Positions 24,540 through 36,379 of a DNA stretch of 64,000 bases are shown here, piece after piece. This stretch comes from VAZQ01 sp963758945 (lineage in GTDB: Bacteria; Pseudomonadota; Alphaproteobacteria; Rhizobiales; Xanthobacteraceae): positions 372,001-436,000 of the forward strand of contig CAVWXY010000006.1 in assembly GCA_963758945.1 (NCBI GenBank), read 5' to 3'. Numbering within the stretch: the stretch's first letter is position 1; the number at the start of each line of letters is the position of its first letter. The notes beneath the pieces are model-generated. The model was not told the origin of the DNA. It searched no databases and was given only the letters and a program-made list of their open reading frames with translations. The position numbers and the translations under genes were made by a program.

Positions 24540-25724
24540 ATGACGATTGGTCCGCCGACGGATCGGCATTGGCGTCTTGCCGCTTGCACTACAGCAACAG
24601 CCATCCTGGTGACGCTCGCTGCTTGCGGGCAGGAGAACCGCTATGTGGCGCCCCCGCCGCCGAAGGTCACGGTCGCACTCCCGGCGCAGCAGAAGGTCAC
24701 CCGCTATCTCGATGCGACCGGCTACGCCACCGCGATCAATACCACCAATCTGGTCGCGCGGGTGCAGGGCTTCCTGCAGGAAATCAACTACAAGGACGGC
24801 GACCTGGTGAAGGAGGGTGCGACGCTCTTCACCATCGAGCCGGAGCCGTACAAGTTGAAGCTCGAGCAGGCGCAGGCCGCCCAGGCCGGCGCCCAGGCCA
24901 GTTTGAAGCAGGCAGAAGCAGAGTACGAGCGGCAGGTCGAGCTCGCCGGCCGCCAGGTCGCAACCAAGGTAGCTCTCGACAACGCGACTGCCAATCGCGA
25001 CGGCGCCGCGGCCCGGCTCAAACAGGCGCAGGTCGACACCAAGCAAGCGGCCATCAACCTCGGCTATACGCAAGTGAAGGCCCCTTTCGACGGCATCGTG
25101 ACCGCGCGGCTGGTCTCGCTCGGCGAACTGGTGGGAGCCAATGGCCCGACACAGCTCGCCACCATCGTCCAGACCAATCCGATCTACGTGAACTTCAGCA
25201 TCAACGAGCAGGAGGTCCTGAACATCCGATCCGATATGCGGCGGCTGGGCATGAGCCAGGCCGAGCTCAAGCAGTTTCCGATCGAAGTCGGGCTGCAGAC
25301 CGATGAAGGATATCCGTATCGCGGCACGCTCGACTACGTTTCTCCCACTATCGACCGCGCGACCGGTACGCTCGCCGTGCGAGCCATCCTGCCGAACGAG
25401 AACGGCGTGCTGGTGCCGGGCAATTTCGTCCGTGTGCGCGTCGGCGCCGCCGATGAGCACAATTCGTTGCTGGTGTCCGACGCAGCCCTCGGCAGCGACC
25501 AGGGCGGGCGCTACGTGCTCGTCGTCGGTAAGGACGATGTGGTCGAGCAGCGCAAGGTCACGATCGGCCCCAGAGTCGGGGAACTGCGCGTGATCGACAG
25601 CGGGCTCAAGCCCGACGATCGCGTCGTCGTCGCCGGCATTCTGCGGGCCATTCCCGGGCAGAAGGTGGATCCGCAGCTGCAGACGGCCGCTGTGACGGCC
25701 AGTCCTGCCACGAGCGCCAAGTAG
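24540..25724 (+). CDS. RND efflux periplasmic adaptor (membrane fusion) subunit
   Basis: A 394-residue AcrA/MexA-type adaptor. The N-terminal signal peptide ends in VTLAAC, so it is a probable lipoprotein anchored to the inner membrane. The lipoyl halves are seen as LVARVQGFLQEINYKDGDLVKEG and YTQVKAPFDGIVTARLVSLGELV, with a coiled-coil hairpin between (about 110-170). A membrane-proximal domain follows (PGNFVRVRVGA, RYVLVVGKDDVVEQRKV). It bridges the RND pump to an outer-membrane channel; no TolC-like gene is in the window. The pump gene starts 13 bases later. The pair sits between pal and cpoB, where most relatives have no insert. Confidence 0.93.
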   Translation: MTIGPPTDRHWRLAACTTATAILVTLAACGQENRYVAPPPPKVTVALPAQQKVTRYLDATGYATAINTTNLVARVQGFLQEINYKDGDLVKEGATLFTIEPEPYKLKLEQAQAAQAGAQASLKQAEAEYERQVELAGRQVATKVALDNATANRDGAAARLKQAQVDTKQAAINLGYTQVKAPFDGIVTARLVSLGELVGANGPTQLATIVQTNPIYVNFSINEQEVLNIRSDMRRLGMSQAELKQFPIEVGLQTDEGYPYRGTLDYVSPTIDRATGTLAVRAILPNENGVLVPGNFVRVRVGAADEHNSLLVSDAALGSDQGGRYVLVVGKDDVVEQRKVTIGPRVGELRVIDSGLKPDDRVVVAGILRAIPGQKVDPQLQTAAVTASPATSAK

Positions 25725-25737
25725 ACGACGCGCGCCG

Positions 25738-28700
25738 ATGATCTCGGATTTTTTCATCCAGCGGCCCGTTCTGGCGAACGTGCTCGCCATCCTGATGATT
25801 GTGGTCGGCGTCGTGGCGTTGTTGGCGCTGCCGGTCGCGCAGTATCCCGACGTGGTGCCGCCGACCGTGCAGGTCACCACGCGCTATCCCGGGGCCAGCG
25901 CCCGCACCGTCGTCGATGCCGTGGCGTTGCCGATCGAGCAGCAGGTGAACGGCGTCGAGGGCATGATCTACATGCAGTCCTTCAGCGCCGCCGACGGCAG
26001 CTATTCGCTGACCGTGACGTTCAAGATCGGGGTCGATCTCAACCTGGCGCAGGTCCTCGTGCAGAACCGAGTTTCGGCCGTGCTGTCCTCGCTGCCGCAG
26101 GCGGTGCAGGCGCAGGGCGTCATCGTGCAGAAGAACTCCACCGCGATCCTGCAGATCGTGACCTTGGCGTCACCCGACGGGCGCTTCGACAGCCTCTACC
26201 TCGCCAACTATGCGACCATTAAGCTCAAGGACGAGATCGCGCGGCTGCCGGGAGTAGGCAATGTTGTCGTGTTCGGTGCCGGTCAGTATTCGATGCGCAT
26301 TTGGCTCGACCCGAACAAGATGCAGGCGCGCGGACTGGTGCCGCATGACGTGGTCCAGGCGCTGCAGCAGCAGAGCGCACAGGTCACGGCGGGCCAGATC
26401 GGCGCGCCGCCCGCGCCTTCCGGTCAAACGTTCCAGTACACCCTCAACGTTGCCGGCAAGCTGAGCGACCCGACCCAATTCGCCGACGTGATCGTCAAGA
26501 CCGGCCGCACCGGCGAAATCACGCGGCTGAGCGACGTCGGGCGTGTCGAGCTCGGATCCCAGACCTATGGACAAGTCTTCACGCTCGACGGCAAGCCGGC
26601 GGCGGGCCTGGCGATCTACCAGGCGCCGGGGGCCAACGCGCTCGACGTCGCGAACGAGGTGCGCGGGAAAATGGTTGTGCTGGCACGCGAGTTCCCGCAG
26701 GGCCTCGTGTCCGACGTCCCGTTCGACACAACGAGATTCGTCGAGCAATCCATCCACGAGGTGTACAAGACCCTATACGAGGCCGCGATCCTCGTTCTCG
26801 TCGTCATCCTGCTGTTCCTGCAGGATTGGCGCGCCACGTTGGTGCCGGCGACGACGGTGCCGGTGACCATCATCGGCGCTTTCGCGGCCATGGCGGCGCT
26901 GGGATTCACCATCAATTTCTCGACCCTGTTCGCGATCGTCCTGGCCATCGGCATCGTGGTGGACGACGCCATCGTGGTGGTCGAGGGCGCGGTGCACAAC
27001 ATCGAGAAGGGAATGCCCGGGCGCGAGGCGGCGAGCGCCGCCATGCACCAGCTGTTCGGTCCGATCATCGGCATCACGCTGGTGTTGATGTCGGTGTTCC
27101 TGCCGGCGGCGTTCCTGCCCGGCCTGACCGGCCGCATGTACGCGCAGTTCGCGCTCGTGATCGCTGCCACCGCCCTCATCAGTGCCATCAACGCCGCGAC
27201 GCTCAAGCCGGCTCAGGCCGCCATGTGGCTGCGCCCGGCGGTCCCGCCTGAGCAGCGCAACATCTTTTACCGCGCATTCAACCGCGGCTACGGCCGAATC
27301 GAGCGCTGGTACGCAAGCCTGATCGCGGGCATGGTTCGTCACAGCGGCCTGACGGCGGCATTGGCGCTCGCGCTCATCGCTGCCACCGCGTACGGCTTCT
27401 CACGGGTTCCGACCGGATTCCTGCCGATCGAGGACCAAGGCTATATGATCGCGCTGGTGCAATTGCCCGACGGTGCGTCGCTCGAGCGCACGCAAAAGGC
27501 GTTGGACCGGGTCGTCGAGCTCAGTCGCAAGACACCGGGGGTCGTCCAGGTGATCACCATCGCCGGTGTATCGCCGCTCGACAACAGCGCGCCGCTGTCG
27601 AGCGCCGGCGTCGCCTACATCCTGCTGAAGGACTGGAGTGAACGCGGCAAGGCCGAGGATCTATTGTCGCTTTTCAAGAATCTGAACGCGAGCCTCGCCA
27701 CCATCGAGGAGGCCGACATTCTGGTCATGCCTCCCCCGCCGATCCAGGGTGTCGGAAACGACGCGGGCTTCACCATGCAGATCGAGCTGCGCGACGGCAG
27801 CTTCGACATGGCCAAGCTGCAAAGCGTCACCAATGCGGTGGTGGCCAACGCCAAAACGCAATCGGCCTTGCAGCTGGTGCTGGCGTCGTTCCGCTCGAGC
27901 GTGCCGCAATACACGGTCGAGGTCGACCGCGTGAAGGCGCAGACGCTGCAGGTCTCGCTCGACCAAGTGTTCGCCGCGCTCGCGAGTTATCTCGGATCGA
28001 GCTACGTGGACCAGTTCAACAAGTTTGGCCGGGTATTCCAGATCTACGTGCAGGCCGACTCCAAGTCCCGTCTGCGGCTGGAAGACGTCGAGAACATGTT
28101 CGTGCGCAACAGAGACGGGCAGATGGTTCCGCTGGGAACGCTCGTCAGGATCACGCCGGCGGTCGGCCCTTCCCTCATCAGCCTGTTCAATCTCTATCCG
28201 ACGGCGACGGTCATCGGTATGCCGGCGGACGGGTTCTCGTCCGGCGAGGCGTTGACGCTGATGGAGGAGATCGCCCGCCGCACGCTTCCGCCAGGTACCG
28301 GCTTCGAATGGAGCTCCATGTCTTATCAGGAGAAGCTCGTCGGCGGTCAGATGTACATCGTGTTCGGCCTGGCGTTGCTCCTGGTCTATCTCGTGCTCGC
28401 CGGCCAATACGAGAGTTGGTATGCGCCGATCTCGGTCATCCTGGCGGTGCCCCTGTCGTTCATCGGTCCGGTCGCCGCGCTTTCGACGCTGACGGCCAGC
28501 GGGCTCAACAACAATCTCTACGTTCAGATCGGGCTCGTCCTGCTGATGGCGCTTTCGGCGAAAAATGCCATTCTGATCGTAGAATTCGCGCGCGAATTGC
28601 GCGCCTCGGACAAGGACATTCACGATGCGGCGATCGAGGCCGCGCGGGCACGCTTCCGGCCGATCGTCATGACGTCGCTCGCCTTCATTCTCGGCGTCCT

Positions 28701-28889
28701 GCCGCTCGTGCTGGCGAGCGGCGCCGGCGCCAGCGCCCGCGTCTCGATCGGGATCACGGTGTTTACCGGAATGATCGCGTCGACCTGCCTTGCGGTTCTG
28801 TGCGTACCCTCGTTTTTCGTGCTGGTGCAGCGGTTCGAGGAATGGCGCAAGGGGCGAGTTCCCTGCCGGCGCGCACGCCGGCTGAGTAG
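25738..28889 (+). CDS. RND (HAE1-type) efflux pump inner-membrane subunit; 3' end uncertain
   Basis: An AcrB/MexB-like proton antiporter. It starts with MISDFFIQRPVLANVLAIL, has the two large periplasmic loops, and the TM4 motif GIVVDDAIVVVEG with the proton-relay Asp pair and the partner Lys in LSAKNAILIVEFA. It normally ends near residue 1040-1050, at RFEEWRKG. In the given sequence no stop follows in this frame, and the frame runs on into cpoB to 30093 (1451 codons in all). In both other frames a stop occurs at once (TGA 28883, TAG 28887), so a one-base indel near the GGGG at about 28854 would restore a normal length; the end given here is that TAG. A true fusion is less likely because cpoB keeps its own signal peptide. 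Confidence 0.85.
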
Positions 28890-29013
28890 GCCACGCCCGC
28901 GCCGCAAGCGCTTCTCGTTGATGCATTTGGGGAATTTATTAACGAGCCGTCAGTCACAATTTGGACGCAGCGGTTCGTATGGTATTCGAGGGCTCCAACC
29001 ACACAAGACAGCC

Positions 29014-30093
29014 ATGGCACGCTTCGCGCTCCGTGTGACGACGGTATCCGCGCTCAGCCTCGTGATGATGGTGGCCGCGCGTCCGGCGCTGTCCCCGGCT
29101 TGGGCGCAAGAGACGCAGCGTCCATTCGGATTGCTCGACCGCATCTTCAGCGGCAGCGAGCGCTTCGGCGGCGAGCGGGGCGAGCCATCTGCCGACGCGG
29201 ACCGCACGGCGCAGGTGTCGAGCTCTGATCTGGTGGTGCGCCTCGAGCGCCTGGAGAGCCAGATCCGGCAGCTCACCGGCGCAATCGAGCAGTTGCAGTT
29301 CCGCAATCAGCAGCTCGAGGCGCAAGTGCGCCGTATGCAGGAAGACAGCGAATACCGCTTCCAGGAGCTGGGTTCGAAAGGCGGGGCGCACCCGACGGCG
29401 GGGCCGCGGACGCAGAACCTGCCGCCCGCTGGGCCGACCGGCGCTCCCGGACGACGCGGCGATGCCTTCGATCCCGCGCAGAACCCGAACGCGCCCGGGG
29501 CGCCGCACACGCTCGGTTCGATCAGCGCGCCCGATGGCTACCCCGCCGGGGGCGCCGAGGCGGCCGAGCTGCCGGTCGGTGCGCCCGGCGGACGCGGGAC
29601 CAATGCGCCACTCGACCTCGCGACCATGGGGCCGCCGGCAGGCGCGATGCCCGGTCAGCCCCCGCGCGGCCCGGGTGCCGGCGGCACGCTCGCCACGTTG
29701 CCGCCGTCGCAGACCCCGCGCGACGAGTACGACCTCGCCTACGGCTACGTGCTGCGCAAGGATTACGCGCTCGCCGTTGACGGCTTCCGCAGCTTCTTGA
29801 GCAGGTATCCGGACGATCGGCTCGCCGGCGAGGCCACGTTCTGGCTGGGCGAAAGCCTGTTCCAGCGTCAGCATTACCGCGACGCGGCGGAAGCTTTCCT
29901 CAACGTCTCGACCAAATATGAATCCATCCCCAAGGCGCCCGATGCTCTGCTTCGCCTTGGACAGTCGCTGGCGGCGCTCGGCGAAAAGGAAGCGGCCTGC
30001 GCGTCGCTCGCCGAAGTCGCGCGCAAGTTTCCGCGCGCGGCGGCGAGCGTAAAGCAGGGGGTCGAGCGAGAACAGAAGCGTGGCCACTGCTGA
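29014..30093 (+). CDS. cpoB: Tol-Pal-associated periplasmic protein CpoB/YbgF
   Basis: A 359-residue protein from an internal ATG in the same frame as the RND pump. Signal peptide at about 1-31 (ending SPAWAQ). A coiled-coil trimerisation segment follows (about 68-115, LERLESQIRQLTGAIEQLQFRNQQLEAQVRRM), then a long Gly/Pro/Ala-rich linker and C-terminal TPR repeats (about 235-355, EYDLAYGYVLRKDYALAVDGFRSFL). CpoB coordinates Tol-driven outer-membrane constriction with peptidoglycan synthesis. The signal peptide supports separate translation from 29014, though no strong Shine-Dalgarno is seen. Its 3' end overlaps tilS by 14 bp. Confidence 0.85.
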   Translation: MARFALRVTTVSALSLVMMVAARPALSPAWAQETQRPFGLLDRIFSGSERFGGERGEPSADADRTAQVSSSDLVVRLERLESQIRQLTGAIEQLQFRNQQLEAQVRRMQEDSEYRFQELGSKGGAHPTAGPRTQNLPPAGPTGAPGRRGDAFDPAQNPNAPGAPHTLGSISAPDGYPAGGAEAAELPVGAPGGRGTNAPLDLATMGPPAGAMPGQPPRGPGAGGTLATLPPSQTPRDEYDLAYGYVLRKDYALAVDGFRSFLSRYPDDRLAGEATFWLGESLFQRQHYRDAAEAFLNVSTKYESIPKAPDALLRLGQSLAALGEKEAACASLAEVARKFPRAAASVKQGVEREQKRGHC

Positions 30094-31126
30094 CGAGGCG
30101 GTCTCCGCCGCCGAAGCGAAGACGCTGTTCGATCCGCTCGCCAATGCTTCCGCCCTCGTGCTGGCCGTCTCCGGCGGCGCCGACTCCACGGCGCTGATGG
30201 TGCTGGCGGCGCGGTGGCGGCGCGCACGCAGGAGCGGGCCACGGCTGCTCGCGGTCACGATCGATCACGGGTTGCGGCACGAGTCCGCCGCCGAGGCGGG
30301 GACGGTGAAACGGCTGGCGCGCCGGCTCGGCGTTCTCCATCGTACCGTCCGCTGGCAGGGCAAGAAGCCCGCGACCGGGCTGCAGCGCGCCGCGCGCGAA
30401 GCTCGCTACCGCCTGCTGGCGGCGGCGGCGAAGGCGGCCAAGGCCGACGTCGTTGTCACCGCGCATACGCTCGACGATCAGGCCGAGACCGTGCTGATCC
30501 GCATGAGCCGCGGCAGCGGGATCGCCGGCCTGTCCGCGATGCCGCGGGTGTCGGCGCTGCCGGTGCGCGGAGCGCGCGGAATCATGCTCGTGCGGCCGCT
30601 GCTCGAGATTCCCAAAGCGCGGCTCATTGCCACGCTCGAACTCGCCAAAATCGAATTCGTCGACGACCCCTCGAATCGCGATCCGCGCTTCACCCGCGCC
30701 CGGCTGCGCGGCCTGATGCCCGCCCTCGCCCGCGAAGGACTTACTACGCGCCGCCTCGCGTTGTTAGCGAAGCGGCTGCAGCGCGCGGAAGCCGCTATCG
30801 AGGCTGCGGTCGACTGCGCGGTGGAGGTGCTGTCCGAGCGACCTTGGTCCGAGCGCGGTCCGATCGTGCTCGCTGCCGAGAAATTCGCCTGCCTGCCTGC
30901 GGAAGTGGCACTGCGCGTGCTCGGCCACGCCATCGCGCAGGCGGGAGACGAGGGGCCGGTGGAGCTCGGCAAGCTCGAGACGCTCCACCAAGCGCTGGCA
31001 ACGGCAAATGCGAGCGGAAACCGGCTGTTGCGCCGTACCTTGGCCGGAGCGCTCGTGACCCTCGAAGGCAACAGCCTTGTCGTCGAGCGTGCCCCGGCGC
31101 GGCGAAGCCGCACAGGCTCGTCGTGA
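30080..31126 (+). CDS. tilS: tRNA(Ile)-lysidine synthase TilS
   Basis: A 348-residue PP-loop ATPase that makes lysidine at C34 of tRNA-Ile(CAU), changing its anticodon reading from AUG to AUA. The PP-loop SGGADSTALM is at about 31-40, then the TIDHGLRHES strand, the VVTAHTLDDQAETVLIR motif with the Asp residues, and DPSNRDPRFTRARLR. The C-terminal domain is shorter than in E. coli, which is common in alphaproteobacteria. The GTG at 30080 is chosen because it gives the family N-terminus; it overlaps cpoB by 14 bp, so the two are coupled. Confidence 0.93.
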   Translation: MATADEAVSAAEAKTLFDPLANASALVLAVSGGADSTALMVLAARWRRARRSGPRLLAVTIDHGLRHESAAEAGTVKRLARRLGVLHRTVRWQGKKPATGLQRAAREARYRLLAAAAKAAKADVVVTAHTLDDQAETVLIRMSRGSGIAGLSAMPRVSALPVRGARGIMLVRPLLEIPKARLIATLELAKIEFVDDPSNRDPRFTRARLRGLMPALAREGLTTRRLALLAKRLQRAEAAIEAAVDCAVEVLSERPWSERGPIVLAAEKFACLPAEVALRVLGHAIAQAGDEGPVELGKLETLHQALATANASGNRLLRRTLAGALVTLEGNSLVVERAPARRSRTGSS

Positions 31127-31308
31127 AGCACAAAATGTGGCCGCGGCACCCCCCGGGCGCCGCGCTGGCGCGGCAAGTAATCGGCCCGCTTCCCTTGGCA
31201 GGAGCCACCCCGGCACCTAGATTGTGGCGAGGACGGACATGAATCGGCCCGTAACTTGTGGCATATAAAGTGGCCGCGGGCTTTCCCACGGCCATGTAAG
31301 GACACGGG

Positions 31309-33228
<1,920 letters not shown>

Positions 33229-33258
33229 GCCGTCGCGGCTGCCGACCGCCACCGATCA

Positions 33259-34566
33259 TCAATTCGCGAGCGCACGGTCGAGCGGGGTTGCCACCTTGCC
33301 GGCGGTGATGCGCTCCAAATAGGCCGCCGCGTCGCCGTGCCGGCCTGCCGCCTGCAGGCTGCGCAAATAGGTCTGGCGAAACAGCTCGTCCTGGGCATCG
33401 CTGCCGCCGATGCAGGTCATCATAGCCATCACCGGGTCGAGCAGCGCGGCGGCGTGCGCGCGATCTCCCCCTCCGAAGGCGGCCGCCGCCGCGACGACGG
33501 CGTTTCCTACCGGTGCCCACACGCGCTTTCCTTCCTCGTCGCCGGCTGCGCCGCGCTCGCGCACGGCAGCGAGCGCCGCCGCGAGCGTATCGGCGCGGCC
33601 GGCGCGCGCCAGCGCATAGACGTAATGCGCGTCAATGAACGGCATGAACGTCTCGACTGCGAACGGCGCGACATGCTCGGCGATCGACGGCCATTGCGCG
33701 TCCATGGCCGTGCCGGCCATTTCGACACGCCAAAGCAGGGAGATGGCGTCGAGCTGCTCGACCACGAAATCCGGGGTGATGCCCCAGATGTGCTCGTGAA
33801 AGACCCGCATCGTCGCAGGCACGTCGAGTTCCTCGAGATGCAGCAGCGCAAGATGCCAGGCGTCGTGCGAGTGAATCGGCCGCCCGCAGGTTGCAAGCAA
33901 CGGCAGGAAGGATTGCATGCGCGCCAACCCCTCGCCGACGCGGCCCTGACGGATGAGGACGTGCGAAAGGGCGTGCTGCGCCCACGGATTGCGCGGCTCG
34001 ATGGCGAGCGCAGTTCCGCCCGCGCTTCCGCAATGGGGTAATCGGCGCACAGCTCGCTCACGAAAGGCGGCCATGGCCAGAAGATCGGGATCGCCGGAAT
34101 GCACCGGTTCGAGCCGGTCCATATGCGCGCGAAAGCGCGGGCCCATGTGCTGCTGGCCGAGCACGTAGTAGAGGAACTCCGCGAGCTTCGCGGTGCAGAG
34201 GTCGCCCGGCCACTCCGCGGTGATCGCCTCCATCGCCTCGACCGCGCGCAGGTTGTCGTTGGCGTGCCAGAGCGTGAGCGCCCGATAGAGTGCGCGCTCG
34301 CGTGCGTTCATGGTTAACGCTTCGACAGCATGCAACCGGGCAGCGGCATTGGCGAGCGCGCTCCCGGTCTGGCCGTAGAGCCAGAACGCGGCGGCGTAGA
34401 GCCCGATGATCGACGCCTCGGGCCAGCGCTCGACGGCATCGAGGATGGCCTCGACGCCGCCGTCGAGGCGCAGCAGGCGCGCCGCGAAATCGTCGGCAGC
34501 CGCCACGGCGGCTGCATCGTCCGTCATTACCTCGAGGCCGCGGGCATCCTTCATGCGGCCACTCAT
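33259..34566 (-). CDS. TTC38-like tetratricopeptide-repeat protein (carries a compensated double frameshift)
   Basis: A 435-residue soluble TPR protein resembling the TTC38 family, seen from NPWAQHALSHVLIRQGRVGEGLARM, the HDAWHLALLHLE segment and a C-terminal YLRSLQAAGRHGDAAAYLERI. The function is unknown in bacteria. Between about 34010 and 34066 the given frame reads an unlikely Arg-rich stretch (FRERAVRRLPHCGSAGG). The next frame there encodes FVSELCADYPIAEARA, which fits a TPR helix. Removing one T from TTT at about 34063 and adding one G at about 34013 makes it continuous. The gene follows the NTF2-like gene on the same strand. Start: ATG at 34566 (34554 also possible). Confidence 0.75.
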   Translation of the reverse strand: MSGRMKDARGLEVMTDDAAAVAAADDFAARLLRLDGGVEAILDAVERWPEASIIGLYAAAFWLYGQTGSALANAAARLHAVEALTMNARERALYRALTLWHANDNLRAVEAMEAITAEWPGDLCTAKLAEFLYYVLGQQHMGPRFRAHMDRLEPVHSGDPDLLAMAAFRERAVRRLPHCGSAGGTALAIEPRNPWAQHALSHVLIRQGRVGEGLARMQSFLPLLATCGRPIHSHDAWHLALLHLEELDVPATMRVFHEHIWGITPDFVVEQLDAISLLWRVEMAGTAMDAQWPSIAEHVAPFAVETFMPFIDAHYVYALARAGRADTLAAALAAVRERGAAGDEEGKRVWAPVGNAVVAAAAAFGGGDRAHAAALLDPVMAMMTCIGGSDAQDELFRQTYLRSLQAAGRHGDAAAYLERITAGKVATPLDRALAN

Positions 34567-34592
34567 AGTCCGCGGACGCAGTCCGGGCGCAA

Positions 34593-35105
34593 CTATCGCC
34601 GGGTATCGATCGCGATCGACGGTGGCGCCTCGCGGCTCATAAAGACCGGATGGAGCATGTGCGACTCGAACTGCCAGCCCCCATCGTCATCCAAGACGCA
34701 TTCGTTGATCAGATCCGCCACCAGCATCGGCGGCTTGCACTGGGCCGCTGGCGGGCGCGCCGAGGCACCGTAGAAGCTGACGATGCCCATCACCTTCGCG
34801 CGCCGTCCGTCGCTCGATGCGACGAAGAGATTGCTGACGAGGTGCCGCGTGGTCTTGACGCTGCTGATGGCGGTGGCGGCCTGACGCTCGCGCCAGGCAT
34901 AGAATTGACGAATCTTGTCCCGTCCTTCGAATCGGTTGTGACCCACCACCATCACGCCGTCGGGCAGATAGAATTCGTGGGCGTTGCGTCCGTCGTTGCA
35001 ATCGACCTCGTGCCAATATCTCGCCTCCAGTCGATGGAGCGCGTGCCAGAGATCGACCTCGTCATGGACGTTCATTGCCTGGGCGTTTTTTGTAGGGGCG
35101 TTCAT
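34593..35105 (-). CDS. NTF2-like (SnoaL-type) protein
   Basis: A 170-residue protein with the cone-shaped NTF2/SnoaL fold pattern: a long N-terminal helix (HDEVDLWHALHRLEARYWHEVDC), then YLPDGVMVVG, FEGRDKIRQFYAWRE, RHLVSNLFV and the C-terminal strand WQFESHMLHPVFM. Members of this group include small subunits of ring-hydroxylating enzymes, isomerases and dehydratases; the exact role is not known. An AAAGGTG Shine-Dalgarno precedes the ATG. It lies 121 bp after the luciferase-like monooxygenase on the same strand, so a role in the same pathway is plausible. Confidence 0.7.
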   Translation of the reverse strand: MNAPTKNAQAMNVHDEVDLWHALHRLEARYWHEVDCNDGRNAHEFYLPDGVMVVGHNRFEGRDKIRQFYAWRERQAATAISSVKTTRHLVSNLFVASSDGRRAKVMGIVSFYGASARPPAAQCKPPMLVADLINECVLDDDGGWQFESHMLHPVFMSREAPPSIAIDTRR

Positions 35106-35226
35106 TTTGCACCTTTATCGTTGGGGACGGATCCTCCCATGCTTCTGAATGGCCCGTCGGGACGTGCGGCATGCGACGGGTCCTCGACGAGTGTATCTCA
35201 AACGCGGCGACCTTTCAGCCGGCGCG

Positions 35227-36372
35227 CTACGTGAAATCGCGCAAGCCCGCCTGCCGTAAGAGCGGATAGGTGACGTCGCGGAACTCGCGCATGCCTTGCT
35301 CGAAGCGCGGCCACGCGAGCAGCACGCCGTCGAGGCCGGCACGCGACAGCGCCTGCAGTCCGTCGACGATCTGCTCCTTCGTGCCGATGAGCGGAAATCC
35401 ACCCCACCCGGCGATGAACGCCTCCTGGTAAGCCTTGAGCTTCTCCGCCGGGATCGTGCGCGCATTGATCTCGAGCGAGAACGTCTCGATCATGTTGCCA
35501 GCCGCGGCCCAGTCGCCCTTCTCGTGCACGTAGTAGCGATAGAAGTCGCGCGCCGCTTGTTCGGTCTCGCCCTGCACGATATTGGCAACCGTCCACACCC
35601 TGACCTCGCGGCCGTACTCGCGCGCCAGCCGGTGGTAGGCCTGGACATGGGCGCAGCACTCCTCCAGCCCGCCGGTGCGGATGACGGTGAAGACGAGGTC
35701 GGCGTGTTTGGTCGCGAAGTGGCGGCCGCGCTCGGAGGCGCCCGCGCTCATCACCGCGGGATGCGGGCTTTGGATCGGCTTGGGCTGCAGGTAGCCCTTC
35801 GTGATCTTATAGAACCGCCCCTCGTGGTCGAAAGCATCGTCCTCCGTCCATAGCCGCTTGACGATGGCCAGCCACTCCTCGGCGCAGGCGTAGCGGTCCG
35901 CGTGTCCCATCATCGGCGTGCCGAACATGTCGATCTCCGGCTGGTTCCAGCCGGTGACGATGTTGAGTGTGTAGCGGCCGCCGGAAATATGGTCGATCAC
36001 CGTGGACTGCTTGGCGGCGACGATCGGGTGATTGAGGGAAATGTGGGAGGTGGCGAAGACCCCCGGCCTGGCGGTCGAGGCCGCGATGCCGGCGGCCCAG
36101 GTATAGGCCTCGAAGCCGGCGCCCTGCGGATTGGTGGCGCCGCCGAAGCCGTGCCAGCGGGCGACCGGCACGAGCGCCTCGAACCCCATTTCGTCGGCCA
36201 GTTCGGCGAGCGCGACCGTATTCGGCCAGGAAATGTCGAGCCGGCCGTCGAGGTCGGACATCACGCAGCCGCTGTCGAGGTTGGTCTGGAATGTTCCGAG
36301 CTTCAGCTTGCGGCTGCTCAACGCCGGATTGGTCTCGCGCCGATCCTTCTGCCGGCTGGCGCTGGGGCGCAT
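35227..36372 (-). CDS. LLM-class (bacterial luciferase-like) flavin-dependent monooxygenase
   Basis: A 381-residue TIM-barrel flavoprotein. The core begins at LKLGTFQTNLDSG (about residue 24) and shows ELADEMGFEALVPVARWHGFGG, ATSHISLNHPIVAAKQ, HISGGRYTLNIVTGWNQPEIDMFG, and YACAEEWLAIVKRLWTEDDAFDHEGRFY, typical of the RutA/alkanesulfonate-monooxygenase group of two-component FMNH2-dependent oxygenases. These oxidatively cleave C-N, C-S or ring bonds and need a flavin reductase, which is not seen here. It follows the RraA-like gene by seven bases and the MFS gene, pointing to degradation of an imported compound. Substrate unknown. Confidence 0.88.
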   Translation of the reverse strand: MRPSASRQKDRRETNPALSSRKLKLGTFQTNLDSGCVMSDLDGRLDISWPNTVALAELADEMGFEALVPVARWHGFGGATNPQGAGFEAYTWAAGIAASTARPGVFATSHISLNHPIVAAKQSTVIDHISGGRYTLNIVTGWNQPEIDMFGTPMMGHADRYACAEEWLAIVKRLWTEDDAFDHEGRFYKITKGYLQPKPIQSPHPAVMSAGASERGRHFATKHADLVFTVIRTGGLEECCAHVQAYHRLAREYGREVRVWTVANIVQGETEQAARDFYRYYVHEKGDWAAAGNMIETFSLEINARTIPAEKLKAYQEAFIAGWGGFPLIGTKEQIVDGLQALSRAGLDGVLLAWPRFEQGMREFRDVTYPLLRQAGLRDFT

Positions 36373-36379
36373 CGGCGTC

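Noticed and set aside
25738..30093. A genuine RND-CpoB fusion protein
   Set aside because: cpoB keeps an internal signal peptide and stops in both other frames sit at the expected pump end, so a lost stop through an indel is more likely. It is kept as a finding, not as the annotation.
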